Assembly: GCF_009696615.1 (NCBI RefSeq)
Contig: NZ_VULO01000007.1
Span: 1 to 64,000 of the forward strand
DNA: 64,000 bases
Direction: 5' to 3'
Origin: Scrofimicrobium canadense
GTDB lineage: Bacteria; Actinomycetota; Actinomycetes; Actinomycetales; Actinomycetaceae
Shown here: one piece after another, positions 52,210-60,835 of the stretch
How positions within the stretch are numbered: the first letter of the stretch is position 1
Layout of the letters: each line of letters opens with the position of its first letter
The notes under the pieces: model-generated
What the model was told of the DNA's origin: nothing
Databases searched by the model: none
What the model saw: the letters and a program-made list of their open reading frames with translations, nothing else
Position numbers and translations under genes: made by a program

Positions 52210-53496
52210 CTAGTCGTTGATGAGATTCTCCAGATGCTCAAATACTCGCGGACCACTCATACGCAATCCGTCGTGTTGGTATTCACTGGTCACCCAGGTT
52301 CTTGTAGCACCCATGAGAGTTGCAGTATCCATTGAAAGTTTACGAGGGACGAACATGTCGTCGTAGTACACGGCGGCGGCAACAGGGACCGTGTTGGAAC
52401 TGAGCATCGAGAGATCATACACTTGCGGCCAATCAGTGCGCTGAGCTAATACATCGACTGCGCCAAGCAGTGTCGACAGTGCGGGATCTTCCTCTAAGAG
52501 TGCGCGGGATACATGTTCGCCAGTGAGATACCAAGGGGTCGACTGGTCAAGGGGGTCTGTGTCGGGGCTAAAGCCCGGCAGACTCTTTGCCAGGCGTTCT
52601 GCGGACCACCGGGTTCCTTCAGGTGTTGTTGGGCCGTAGATTGCTTCTTGCAGAACGTAATAGAGAGGACGTCCAGCTTGGCTCAACTGCGCGCCGACGG
52701 CAGCTAAAAATGCAGGAGATAGCCGCTTTTCACCTCGAACAGAAATGAAAGGACCTTCAAAAAGATAGTGGAGAGTGTCAAACCCACCGCTCATTCCCAA
52801 GTTTTGACCCAGAGAACGAAAACGCTGACTGCTGAGCCGCTCACCTGTGGGAAGGTACTCGACTGTGTCGCTCAGGTGGGCCGCAATATGACGAATTGTG
52901 GTTTCATCGCGTGGATAGCGCTTGAAATATTCTTCATTTCTGGCAGCAGTGAGTGAGTAGCTGAGAGTGTAGATCTGGTCGAGGGGCACTAGGCCAGGTA
53001 ATCCACCCGTGATGAAAGATTGCTCTATAGAATCTGGAAAGAGACTCAGATATGCCAACGTGAGGAAGCCGCCATAGGACTGCCCTAGCGTCGTCCACCT
53101 CTTGATGTTCAATGCCTCTCGTAAAGCCTCGGCATCCCGGATAATGTTTTCTTGTAAAAACAGACTCAGATACTCAGCTTTTTCCCCGTCAGAACCCGCA
53201 ACGTTGCAGGAAAACAGGGGTGATGACTGGCCGGTTCCACGCTGATCCATGAGGATCAAACGATGAGTTTTAAGAGCGGCACCCATCCAGATGTCGCGAA
53301 AATTAGCGGGTCGGGGCCCTTCACCACCGGGACCTCCCTGGAGAAAAAGGAGGGGCGGGAAATGCTCGCCGCCAGGAGGTATAACTTCTCTGGCGAAGAG
53401 CTCGATACTGCCGCGATTGTGTGCGTAGTCGAGCGGCACGTCGAGGCGATGCTCGCGCACGCTGCACCCGTGTTGTATGTACTCTAGGTCATTCAC
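52210..53496 (-). CDS. proline iminopeptidase-like alpha/beta hydrolase
   Basis: A 428-residue S33-family peptidase. The oxyanion region is FLQGGPGGEGPRPANF near residue 50, followed by LILMDQRGTGQSSP; the nucleophile is in LGQSYGGFLTLAYLS (Ser about 137). The Asp is likely in YYDDMFVPR, and the His in SEYQHDGLRM near the C-terminus. Family members cleave N-terminal proline from peptides. No signal peptide, so cytosolic. GGAAAG precedes the ATG. The gene follows an unknown gene by 37 bases on the same strand. Confidence 0.87.
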   Translation of the reverse strand: MNDLEYIQHGCSVREHRLDVPLDYAHNRGSIELFAREVIPPGGEHFPPLLFLQGGPGGEGPRPANFRDIWMGAALKTHRLILMDQRGTGQSSPLFSCNVAGSDGEKAEYLSLFLQENIIRDAEALREALNIKRWTTLGQSYGGFLTLAYLSLFPDSIEQSFITGGLPGLVPLDQIYTLSYSLTAARNEEYFKRYPRDETTIRHIAAHLSDTVEYLPTGERLSSQRFRSLGQNLGMSGGFDTLHYLFEGPFISVRGEKRLSPAFLAAVGAQLSQAGRPLYYVLQEAIYGPTTPEGTRWSAERLAKSLPGFSPDTDPLDQSTPWYLTGEHVSRALLEEDPALSTLLGAVDVLAQRTDWPQVYDLSMLSSNTVPVAAAVYYDDMFVPRKLSMDTATLMGATRTWVTSEYQHDGLRMSGPRVFEHLENLIND

Positions 53497-53533
53497 CAGA
53501 TCATCTTATCTTTCCGGCACATGCGTCGGATTA

Positions 53534-54415
53534 CTATTGTGCGGCAGTGAGTTCTCGATTCATCTGGAAAGAGTTATTACTGGCATGCCATGACAGCTCT
53601 GTGAGCCAGCGTTGCTGAAGGTTATAGGGGTATGGAAGTGGGTTCGTGCAAGGGGGCTTGGAAGGGGTGAGGACCGACTCGTCGAGTTCTTGCCCGCTCA
53701 ACAGGGACCACAGTAGAGACTCCTGGTATGCAGTGCGCCTTCCCGCTATTAGATAGAGCCAGCACACCATGGCAGAAGGTGGCCCAGTGAGGTCGAGTTC
53801 CCCGTTGTCAAGCATCGTCAGAAGAATAGTGCGCCTAGAGTTGGGTCCTCTTCGCGATGAGGTCACACATAGTCCAGCTATCGTTTCAGTTGCTACGCGC
53901 GTCAGTTCAAGAGATATACCCCAGTTTTTCAGGATCGAATAGAACTGCTGTAGAGCACTACCCGACCGTGTGAGGGTAGAGGAGAGTTGACCTGTTTGAA
54001 ACGTTGATGCAGCCGGATGCGTTTCTGGATCAAGGGGTACGAACACCGGTCTTTCCTGGTTCTTTGGCAGGGCTGAACAGGTATGGATCATGCCGCATGT
54101 TGATTGTTGTATCGCTGCGTCGCACTCTAGATGTTTGACGAGGCTGTGCAGTGCAGACAGAGGTTTTTGCTTAGTGCAAAGCCAGCGCATTCGCTGGAGT
54201 ACCAGTAAATATATGTCGCCAAGACTCAAGAATGAAGTGGTAGTGATGCGCTTGGACCAGTAAGTTGAGAGCTCGTTCCCTAGTGAATCGAAAAGAGCTC
54301 GTGCATCGAAGTTTCCTGGGTCATGGCTGTATGGTGTCAGCGCCTCTAGCAGCATTGAAAATCTCTTGTGTGAGTTATCTGAAGATTGGGGTAGTTGTGT
54401 GGATAGCGAATTCAT
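53534..54415 (-). CDS. hypothetical protein, 293 residues
   Basis: A complete open frame starting MNSLSTQLPQSSDNSHKRFS with GAAAGG six bases before the ATG. The protein is soluble, rich in Ser, Thr and Leu, with several predicted helices (for example SLGDIYLLVLQRMRWLCTKQ near 66) and a basic stretch TSSRRGPNSRRTILLTMLDN near 198. I recognise no domain. It is divergent from the zinc operon, with 188 bases between the two start codons that hold the Zur/Fur-like box, and it is followed on the same strand by the peptidase gene. Confidence 0.65.
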   Translation of the reverse strand: MNSLSTQLPQSSDNSHKRFSMLLEALTPYSHDPGNFDARALFDSLGNELSTYWSKRITTTSFLSLGDIYLLVLQRMRWLCTKQKPLSALHSLVKHLECDAAIQQSTCGMIHTCSALPKNQERPVFVPLDPETHPAASTFQTGQLSSTLTRSGSALQQFYSILKNWGISLELTRVATETIAGLCVTSSRRGPNSRRTILLTMLDNGELDLTGPPSAMVCWLYLIAGRRTAYQESLLWSLLSGQELDESVLTPSKPPCTNPLPYPYNLQQRWLTELSWHASNNSFQMNRELTAAQ

Positions 54416-54544
54416 TGAGGGCCTTTCGAAGCGTGTGTTTACCGTGGAAACTCATCGTGGCAGTCAGATAGGGAAGTAAAAACTCGCCTTCGCGGAATTC
54501 GGGGATAACTATCGCTTGGAAGCCTGTGGATATCCGCATACTAA

Positions 54545-54574
54545 TTGCAAATGAGAATCGTTATCTGTTACCCT
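54545..54574 (+). promoter_or_regulatory. promoter with Zur/Fur-like box for the zinc operon
   Basis: TTGCAA (54545-54550) and TACCCT (54569-54574) are spaced by 18 bases. The spacer contains GAGAATCGTTATC (54553-54565), an imperfect palindrome of the GA-AA/TT-TC type found in Fur-family boxes. With zinc-acquisition genes downstream, zinc-dependent repression by Zur is the natural reading (inferred). Confidence 0.55.
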
Positions 54575-54603
54575 AAATGCTGTTGCGGGAGAAAGGTATA
54601 TAC

Positions 54604-55956
54604 ATGCGAAAATCTCTGGTGGCTCTAGCCCCATTGGTGTTACTGCTGGCCAGTTGTTCTACCGCTGCGCCAGCTCAGTCAGAGAATACGGGGAGTAGCC
54701 ACGGCGAGCATGCTGAACATGCGCAAAGTGACAGCAACGCGCAAGAGCAGGCAGCTGCACAAACGCGGCTAGCCATGACATATGACGGCGGAATATTGGT
54801 CCTTAACGCTGAAAACTTCGACGTAATCGCAGATATACCGCTTGAAGGATTCAATCGTCTGAACCCCGCAGGGGACGGACGCCATGCAATGGTGTCAACT
54901 TCGGAAGGGTTCCAAGTCCTTGATATGGGAACCTGGGCGCAGGCTCATGGTGACCACTTCCACTACTACACTGCAGAACCGAAACTGACAGATGTGGTGT
55001 ACTCAGCCAGCGAGCCAGGTCACGTTGTCGCAGATGAGGGTATCGCCACGTTATTTTCAGACGGAACCGGGCAAATTCACATTGTTCCAACAGACGATGT
55101 TGCAACTATGGCAGGTGCAACCGAACTAAAGGTTGAGGCGCACCACGGAGTTGCTGTGCCTTTTGAAGAGAATTTTTTAGTAACGACTCCTGATCGACAA
55201 GGGGTTGCAGTGATGACTCCTCAAGGTGAATCGGTGGCAGAAGGGAAAAACTGTCCTGATGTTCATGGGGAAGCCGTAGTAGACGATACCGTCGTATTTG
55301 GTTGTTCCGACGGGGCCCTCCTTTACCACGAGGGGGCCTTCTCTAAGGTGACAAGTCCTGATGAGAATGGCCGTATGGGCACATTGGTAGCGTCACCAGA
55401 AAGTGACGTTGTGCTGTCCAACTACACGCCAGGATATGCGGGAGATGCCAACGAAAACGAGATTACACAAGTTGCTTTGATCGATGTGGAATCCAAGCAG
55501 GTTAAACCGGTTGATCTAGGTACCGGCTATAGTTTCCGCTCCTTGGCCCGAGGTGACAATGGTGAAGCAATCGTTCTTGGTGCCGACGGCAAATTGCATG
55601 TTCTCGATCCAGAATCTGGCAGTGAAATTGCGGCTCACCAGGTAATCGACGCGTGGGAGGTTCCAGCTGAATGGCAGAAGCCTCGGCCAGCAGTGTTCGT
55701 GGCTGACGGCACTGCGTATGTGACTGATCCGGCGGAGAAGAAACTCTATGCCGTTGATATCGAAACTGGTGAAGTGTGGCTCGCAGGTGATCTGCCCCAA
55801 GAAGTGAATGAACTTACTGGCGTTACGGGCTTTGGAGTCAGCGTTGAAGAGACCGATCATCATGACCACGAAGGCACGATCATGAGGAAGGGCATGACCA
55901 TGATCACTCAGAAAGTGGTCATGAACATGAGGACGCCCACTAGGCTGACATCATGA
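54604..55956 (+). CDS. aztD: AztD-type zinc metallochaperone lipoprotein; His-rich tail out of frame
   Basis: A 450-residue secreted protein. The signal peptide has lipobox LLASCST (Cys18), followed by a His-containing linker (HGEHAEHAQ) and a seven-bladed-propeller-like region of repeats such as GILVLNAENFDVIADIPLEG, with metal-site pieces (AQAHGDHFHYYTAE, DVHGEAVVDD). AztD proteins pass zinc to the partner AztC (known). After ETDHHDHEG the frame turns to MRKGMTMITQKVVMN, which is unlike the family; shifted by one base, the same DNA reads HDHEEGHDHDH...SGHEHEDAH and stops at 55943. One missing C near 55874 would explain it. As read, the stop overlaps the next start (ATGA). The ATG at 54604 has AGAAAGG upstream. 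Confidence 0.8.
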   Translation: MRKSLVALAPLVLLLASCSTAAPAQSENTGSSHGEHAEHAQSDSNAQEQAAAQTRLAMTYDGGILVLNAENFDVIADIPLEGFNRLNPAGDGRHAMVSTSEGFQVLDMGTWAQAHGDHFHYYTAEPKLTDVVYSASEPGHVVADEGIATLFSDGTGQIHIVPTDDVATMAGATELKVEAHHGVAVPFEENFLVTTPDRQGVAVMTPQGESVAEGKNCPDVHGEAVVDDTVVFGCSDGALLYHEGAFSKVTSPDENGRMGTLVASPESDVVLSNYTPGYAGDANENEITQVALIDVESKQVKPVDLGTGYSFRSLARGDNGEAIVLGADGKLHVLDPESGSEIAAHQVIDAWEVPAEWQKPRPAVFVADGTAYVTDPAEKKLYAVDIETGEVWLAGDLPQEVNELTGVTGFGVSVEETDHHDHEGTIMRKGMTMITQKVVMNMRTPTRLTS

Positions 55957-56831
55957 AAAAACGACTCTTTCCTGTTGCGGTGGCGGTACTTGCATTAGGA
56001 CTCACCGGCTGCGCGGGCGCGGGTAGTCAATCAGGTCAATCTAGCGAAGCCGCGGGTGTGAAGGTGGCAGCTTCCTTCTACCCGATGGCCTACCTGGCTG
56101 AGGAGATTGGGGGAGACGCGGTTACTGTCACCGACCTCACCCCCCCTGGTGGCGATGCTCATGAACTAGAAATCTCCCCCAAACAGGTAGCTGAACTAGG
56201 TAATCAAGACCTTGTGCTCTACTTAGGCTCGGGTTTCCAGCCGGCTGTAGAGGAAGCCGTTGCCATGCAAGAAGTACCAACACTTGATGCGATGGATGCT
56301 GTAAAAGAGGACCAGCTGCGAGAGGGGGACGCCCATATTTGGTTGAATCCTATGATCATGGCTGAAATTGGTGACCTCACTGCCGAACGTTTGAGTGAGA
56401 CCGATCCCAACCATGCTGAGACTTTTGCTCACAACGCCAAGGAGTTCCGCACAAAAATGGAAGCTCTTGACAGTAAATATCGTGAGGAACTGGCAGGATG
56501 TGCAGGTGCCACATTGGTTACTTCTCATGAGGCTTTCGGCTACCTCGCTGATGCGTACAGCCTCGAACAAATAGGAATTACCGGAATCAATCCCGAAGCA
56601 GAGCCTTCTCCTAAGCGGCTGAGGGAAGTAGAAAAAATCGCTAAAGAGCATGATGCCACCACAATTTTCTTTGAAAGTACTGCCGCACAGACGACTGCAG
56701 ATCGCCTCGCTGAAGCAGTCGGTGTAAAAACCGCCCAATTGAACCCCATAGAGGGCACTCCCGAGCAGGATTTTGTTACAGTCATGGAGACGAACTTGTC
56801 CGCGCTTTCGGGAGGGTTGAACTGTAAGTGA
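55953..56831 (+). CDS. zinc-binding lipoprotein of the ZnuA/AztC family
   Basis: A 292-residue cluster A-I (TroA-like) metal-binding lipoprotein; the lipobox is LTGCAG (Cys20). Three His ligands are at expected positions: DAHELE (H70), DAHIWLNP (H128) and TSHEAFGYLA (H192), with an acidic fourth ligand probably in FFESTAAQ. The His-rich loop of ZnuA proteins is missing, as in AztC, which gets its zinc from AztD, encoded just upstream. No permease or ATPase gene is adjacent, so the transporter core must be elsewhere. A GTGA overlap links it to the next gene. Confidence 0.88.
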   Translation: MKKRLFPVAVAVLALGLTGCAGAGSQSGQSSEAAGVKVAASFYPMAYLAEEIGGDAVTVTDLTPPGGDAHELEISPKQVAELGNQDLVLYLGSGFQPAVEEAVAMQEVPTLDAMDAVKEDQLREGDAHIWLNPMIMAEIGDLTAERLSETDPNHAETFAHNAKEFRTKMEALDSKYREELAGCAGATLVTSHEAFGYLADAYSLEQIGITGINPEAEPSPKRLREVEKIAKEHDATTIFFESTAAQTTADRLAEAVGVKTAQLNPIEGTPEQDFVTVMETNLSALSGGLNCK

Positions 56832-57499
56832 GTGTTGAAGAATGGAAACTTTGGCGGCAAGACCGCAATGAGAAGTTACGGGAGCCATTTGGGTGGCTCT
56901 CTCTGGTGAGTCTGGATTGGCTGGGACCTGAACCCCAGACACTCCAGACTTTTCCGGGTACCTGGACTGCACAGGGAAATGTTGTCACGTGGAATGACCA
57001 AGAATTCCAGGTTGTTCCCGGTGAGGCGATCTATGTGGAAGCTGATGGAAAGCAAGCTGAGATTGCACTCCGATTCGGCAAGGTTTGCGTGCGCGTAAGG
57101 GATCCGCATAGCCCGGTCCGACTGCAGTTTACCGAGACAGACACCTACGATTATTTGGACAGTGCACGCGTAACTGGCACCTATACAGAATTTGCAACTC
57201 CGCGCACCATTGAAGTTCCCAGTGCATATCCAGGAGGGGTAGTCTCATTGACAGCGTTGGGAGAAGTAACTCTTCCCGGCGAAAATCCCTTGCTTGTCAC
57301 TGAAGGCCCCTCTGGTCCACACGTGATTTTCTCGGACCCATCGAACGATCTTTGGCGTAGCGCTCCTGTTGACGGAGACATCGTCGACTTCAACCGATCG
57401 ACTTTCTTCCCCGCGTCGTTCACGCCCTACGCAACCTGCCCCACCCCTCCCACGCAAAATCGCCTATCCAATCCTGTGTTGGCAGGTGAAAAGAAGTGA
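56828..57499 (+). CDS. DUF1684-family protein
   Basis: A 223-residue member of DUF1684: N-terminal WKLWRQDRNEKLREPFGWLS, middle beta-rich part, and the C-terminal signature FNRSTFFPASFTPYATCPTP with NRL and AGEK. The structure class is beta-rich and the function is unknown. The start is GTG at 56828, overlapping the previous stop (GTGA). Its usual central segment appears shortened, since the family is often about 250-270 residues. Being between a zinc lipoprotein and a phosphatase in one operon gives no clear function. Confidence 0.8.
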   Translation: MSVEEWKLWRQDRNEKLREPFGWLSLVSLDWLGPEPQTLQTFPGTWTAQGNVVTWNDQEFQVVPGEAIYVEADGKQAEIALRFGKVCVRVRDPHSPVRLQFTETDTYDYLDSARVTGTYTEFATPRTIEVPSAYPGGVVSLTALGEVTLPGENPLLVTEGPSGPHVIFSDPSNDLWRSAPVDGDIVDFNRSTFFPASFTPYATCPTPPTQNRLSNPVLAGEKK

Positions 57500-57960
57500 C
57501 CTACAAGGTTCTCATGGTGTGTACCGGAAATATCTGTCGCTCCGCAATGGCCGAGGTGGTGTTAGCCGATGCCGCAGAAAAACTGGGCCTTGATATTGAA
57601 GTTGATAGTGCGGGTATCAGTTCAGAAGAAGCTGGTAATCCGATGGACTATCGAGCCGTTCGCACGCTCAAAGAAGCTGGTTATGATGTTCCTCCTCACA
57701 CGGCGCGGAAGATTCGGCAATCAGATCTGCAGAACTTTGACCTGATCTTGGCAATGACAGATGGACACTATCGTGGAGTGCGGCGTCTTGGGGAACCTGC
57801 AGGAGAACTGCTGATGTACCGCAGCTTTGAGCCCGGTGCAACCAGTCTCGATGTGCCCGATCCCTGGTACGGAGATATGAGTGACTTTAGAGAAACTCTC
57901 AAAACGGTAGAAGCAGCTACTCCCGAGATTCTTCGCTACATCGAGGATTCTGATCGGTGA
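57496..57960 (+). CDS. low-molecular-weight protein-tyrosine phosphatase
   Basis: A 154-residue LMW-PTP. The P-loop VCTGNICRSAMAE (Cys9, Arg15) is at the N-terminus and the general-acid Asp lies in DVPDPWYGDMSDF near 118. Actinobacterial relatives are PtpA-like phosphatases acting on phosphotyrosine proteins. Start GTG, linked to the DUF1684 gene by GTGA. Cytosolic. Confidence 0.9.
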   Translation: MTYKVLMVCTGNICRSAMAEVVLADAAEKLGLDIEVDSAGISSEEAGNPMDYRAVRTLKEAGYDVPPHTARKIRQSDLQNFDLILAMTDGHYRGVRRLGEPAGELLMYRSFEPGATSLDVPDPWYGDMSDFRETLKTVEAATPEILRYIEDSDR

Positions 57961-58757
57961 AGCGGCTTGCGTTGTGCTTGCCGCTGGCACTGGTTTTGGT
58001 GGGTTGTAGTCAGTTCCAAGACCCGAATCCTGTAGCTGAAACGGACTCTATGCCAGTGGAGGAATTACCGCCAGAACCTATTACGCCCGCTCTGGACTAC
58101 TCAGGTTTCAACGCGGGTCGCATCATTGAGGATGAGATTTTCTACGACTCTGCAGCAATGTCTGCTGAGGAAATTACGGCTTTTCTTGCGCAGGTGAATG
58201 AAGGCTGCCGGTCTGGAGAAGCCCCTTGTATCACTGAGTATGTTGAAGACACCCAGTCATATTCTGGCGGGGACTATTGTTACGATTTTGAAGGGGCTGA
58301 AGGGGACACTCCTGGAACAATCATCGAGAAAGCCAGTAGAGCTTGCGGTATCAACCCTCAGGTTTTGTTGGTGATGTTGCAGAAGGAGCAGGGGCTTTTG
58401 ACGGCTTCAAGCACCCGGCTAGAACAGAGCCGCTACGACATTGCTATGGGATACGGATGCCCCGACACTTCCAACTGTGATCCCCAGTTCTTCGGATTTG
58501 CTAATCAGGTATTCCACGCCGCCAAACAGCTACGACGCTATGCGGCTGAGCCCAGCATGTTCTCAATAGTTCCTGAAGCCGACAACCAGATTCGCTTTCA
58601 CCCTAATGGTCACTGCGGGGAGTCAACTGTCTATGTCGAGAACTATGCAACCGCAGGCCTCTATAACTACACGCCTTACCAACCCGGGGGGGAAGGCGCC
58701 TGCGAGAGCGTGGGAAACCTTAACTTTTATGCATACTTCAAGGCGTGGTTCGGTTAA
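57957..58757 (+). CDS. glucosaminidase-like surface lipoprotein
   Basis: A 266-residue lipoprotein: signal peptide with lipobox LVGCSQ (Cys17), Pro-rich linker, then a domain known from actinobacterial secreted hydrolases and hemagglutinin-like proteins. Recognisable parts are GRIIEDEIFYDSAAMSAEEI, ACGINPQVLLVMLQKEQGLL (with the probable catalytic Glu), IAMGYGCPDTSNCD and NYATAGLYNYTPYQPGG. Six or more Cys suggest disulfides outside the cell. A lysozyme-like or glucosaminidase activity on the cell wall is likely but not proven. Start GTG by GTGA overlap with the phosphatase gene; last gene of the operon. Confidence 0.75.
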   Translation: MKRLALCLPLALVLVGCSQFQDPNPVAETDSMPVEELPPEPITPALDYSGFNAGRIIEDEIFYDSAAMSAEEITAFLAQVNEGCRSGEAPCITEYVEDTQSYSGGDYCYDFEGAEGDTPGTIIEKASRACGINPQVLLVMLQKEQGLLTASSTRLEQSRYDIAMGYGCPDTSNCDPQFFGFANQVFHAAKQLRRYAAEPSMFSIVPEADNQIRFHPNGHCGESTVYVENYATAGLYNYTPYQPGGEGACESVGNLNFYAYFKAWFG

Positions 58758-58772
58758 GGCTCCCTCCCTCTC

Positions 58773-58850
58773 GCCGCATTACAGAGTAATAAAACAGAAC
58801 CAAGGTCGATATTTGCCCAGGGGTTGACTTTTATAACTCTGTAATGCGGC
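58773..58850 (+). repeat. palindromic intergenic repeat, copy 3
   Basis: A 70-bp core from CATTACAGAGTAATAA (58777) to TTATAACTCTGTAATG (58846), with arms extended by GCCG and CGGC on the outside. The interior contains AACCAAGGTC and CCCAGGGGTT, as in copy 1. It lies between convergent genes (lipoprotein and pyrI), a good place for a bidirectional terminator. Confidence 0.78.
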
Positions 58851-58866
58851 GGTGGGGTGGTGGGGG

Positions 58867-59286
58867 CTAAGACTCTGGGGCAGTCTCGCAGTACACGCAC
58901 CTATAGAGCTGACGTTCAGGATCGGAGAGCCTGAAGACCTGGTCCACATCGTTCTCAGTGCTGGTAATGCACCTAGGATTCTTGCACACCACAATGTTCA
59001 CTAGTTCCTGAGGCAAAGAGAGATGTTTCTTCTGAAAAAGCTTGCCATCGCGGACAAGATTCACGGTGATACGTGAATCGATGTACCCCAATGCATCGAG
59101 GTCTAGGTCAAGGGGTGCATCAATCTTGATGATGTCCTTACGTCCCATTTTTTGGGAGTACGCGTTCTTGATAATTGCGACCGAACAATCCAACTCATCC
59201 AGACCTAGCAGGTAGTACAGTTTCATGCAGTCCCCAGCACGAATATGGTCCAGCACTATCCCATTTTCAACGCCATCGATATTCAT
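58867..59286 (-). CDS. pyrI: aspartate carbamoyltransferase regulatory chain
   Basis: A 139-residue PyrI. The N-terminal nucleotide-binding domain begins [20 protein letters not shown] and contains [11 protein letters not shown]; the C-terminal zinc domain has CKNPRC and CVYC, the four Cys ligands. It binds CTP/ATP and modulates the PyrB catalytic trimers. PyrI is common in enteric bacteria and archaea but uncommon among actinobacteria, so its presence is notable. Its ATG overlaps the pyrB stop by ATGA. Confidence 0.95.
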   Translation of the reverse strand: MNIDGVENGIVLDHIRAGDCMKLYYLLGLDELDCSVAIIKNAYSQKMGRKDIIKIDAPLDLDLDALGYIDSRITVNLVRDGKLFQKKHLSLPQELVNIVVCKNPRCITSTENDVDQVFRLSDPERQLYRCVYCETAPES

Positions 59287-60218
59287 TGAGCATCCTCCAA
59301 GCTTCCTGCCTCACGCAATAGTTTCAGAATCAGAGCCATGCGCACCAGCATTCCGTTTTTTACTTGCTTCCAATATGCGGCGCGGGGGTCATCGTCAACC
59401 TTGATGTGAATCTCGTTGACTCGGGGCAATGGATGCATGATTGTGAGATCGTCGCGACCATAACGTAGCTTGTCCAGGTCCAAAATGAACCGATCCTTCA
59501 AACGGACGTAATCTGCCTCATTGAAGAATCGTTCCTTTTGTACTCGAGTCATGTAGAGAACATCCAAGCTGCCCAAGTGGCTCTCTAAGTTGTCGGTTTC
59601 TATGTACGGGACGCCACTTCGATCCAAAACATCTTCGCGAACATAGTCAGGAATGCGAAGTTCGTCTGGTGATATGAGCACAAAAGAAATACCAGGATAT
59701 GGCACAAGAGCACTGATAAGCGAGTGGACTGTCCGCCCAAACTTGAGGTCTCCACATAGTCCAATCACCAGATTGTCGAGGCGTCCCTTTTCTCGATGAA
59801 TTGTCAGTAAGTCGGTGAGTGTCTGGGTTGGATGTGCGTGGCCGCCATCGCCAGCATTGATGACGGGAACCTGCGAGCGGCGCGCAGCCAAAAGTGGTGC
59901 GCCTTCCTTTGGATGGCGCATGGCGATGATGTCCGTATAGCAGGAAACCGTGAGAACCGTATCAGTGACACTCTCCCCCTTGGTGGAAGAAGATGAATCG
60001 GCAGAAGAAAAGCCAATGACATTGCCACCTAGAGCCTGCATCGCTGCTTCGAAACTCAAACGTGTACGTGTGGAAGGTTCAAAAAAGAGAGTACCTAGAC
60101 GTTTATGCGCTGCGGCATCTTGATATTTGACGGGATTGGCAGCAATGTCTTCAGCCACTTCCAGAAGTTCTGCGATTTCCTCTTGGGAAAGGTCGGTAAT
60201 GTCGATCAGATGTTTCAT
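59283..60218 (-). CDS. pyrB: aspartate carbamoyltransferase catalytic chain
   Basis: A 311-residue transcarbamoylase. The carbamoyl-phosphate site is [16 protein letters not shown] at about 47, followed by [12 protein letters not shown], the [12 protein letters not shown] loop, [12 protein letters not shown] and HPLPRVNEI near the C-terminus. The ATG at 60218 is chosen: it overlaps the pyrE stop (ATGA) and has GTGGAG upstream; a GTG 12 bases earlier is in frame. It condenses aspartate and carbamoyl phosphate. Confidence 0.95.
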   Translation of the reverse strand: MKHLIDITDLSQEEIAELLEVAEDIAANPVKYQDAAAHKRLGTLFFEPSTRTRLSFEAAMQALGGNVIGFSSADSSSSTKGESVTDTVLTVSCYTDIIAMRHPKEGAPLLAARRSQVPVINAGDGGHAHPTQTLTDLLTIHREKGRLDNLVIGLCGDLKFGRTVHSLISALVPYPGISFVLISPDELRIPDYVREDVLDRSGVPYIETDNLESHLGSLDVLYMTRVQKERFFNEADYVRLKDRFILDLDKLRYGRDDLTIMHPLPRVNEIHIKVDDDPRAAYWKQVKNGMLVRMALILKLLREAGSLEDAQ

Positions 60219-60835
60219 TTGCTCCACCACTGGCTAGGATTGTCGCGGAAAGAAAGAATGGAATCTGCCTGCTCTTGGGTGACATAACCAGTCTGAGCTG
60301 CTTCTTGAACTAGCTCATCAAGATTCGACAGTGCCGAATAGCGAATGTTTGCTTCAGTCATTCTTTCAGCTGCTTTTGCCATGTTGTAGGTGAATAGTGC
60401 CGCGATGCCCAACACTTCGGCTCCCGCAACACGTAAAGCTGACACAGCCTCAAGAACAGATCCCCCGGTAGAGACGAGGTCTTCGACGACAACCACCTTG
60501 GTTCCTGGCTCTAGGCGTCCTTCGATTTGGTTGCCGCGACCATGAGACTTGTTTCCACCTCGTACATAGCCCATTGGCAGGTCGAGGCGTTCGGCAGCCA
60601 AGGCCGCGTGGGCAATACCGGCGGTTGCGGTGCCCATCAGAGACTCAACGCCAGGAAACTCAGTGGTGATCATCTGCGCTAAGGCATCCTCAACCCTTCT
60701 GCGCACGACGGGGGCGGAGAGAATCAGACGATTGTCACAGTAAATGGGACTCTTGATTCCAGAAGCCCAGGTGAAAGGGTCATCTGGGCGCAGGAAGACC
60801 GCCTCGATTTCTAGTAGGTCAGCGCTGATGGACAT
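60215..60835 (-). CDS. pyrE: orotate phosphoribosyltransferase
   Basis: A 206-residue type I phosphoribosyltransferase. The PRPP motif [20 protein letters not shown] is near residue 115; the [16 protein letters not shown] substrate segment and [16 protein letters not shown] loop are intact. It makes OMP from orotate and PRPP. The ATG follows the pyrF stop directly (TAAATG). Confidence 0.95.
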   Translation of the reverse strand: MSISADLLEIEAVFLRPDDPFTWASGIKSPIYCDNRLILSAPVVRRRVEDALAQMITTEFPGVESLMGTATAGIAHAALAAERLDLPMGYVRGGNKSHGRGNQIEGRLEPGTKVVVVEDLVSTGGSVLEAVSALRVAGAEVLGIAALFTYNMAKAAERMTEANIRYSALSNLDELVQEAAQTGYVTQEQADSILSFRDNPSQWWSK

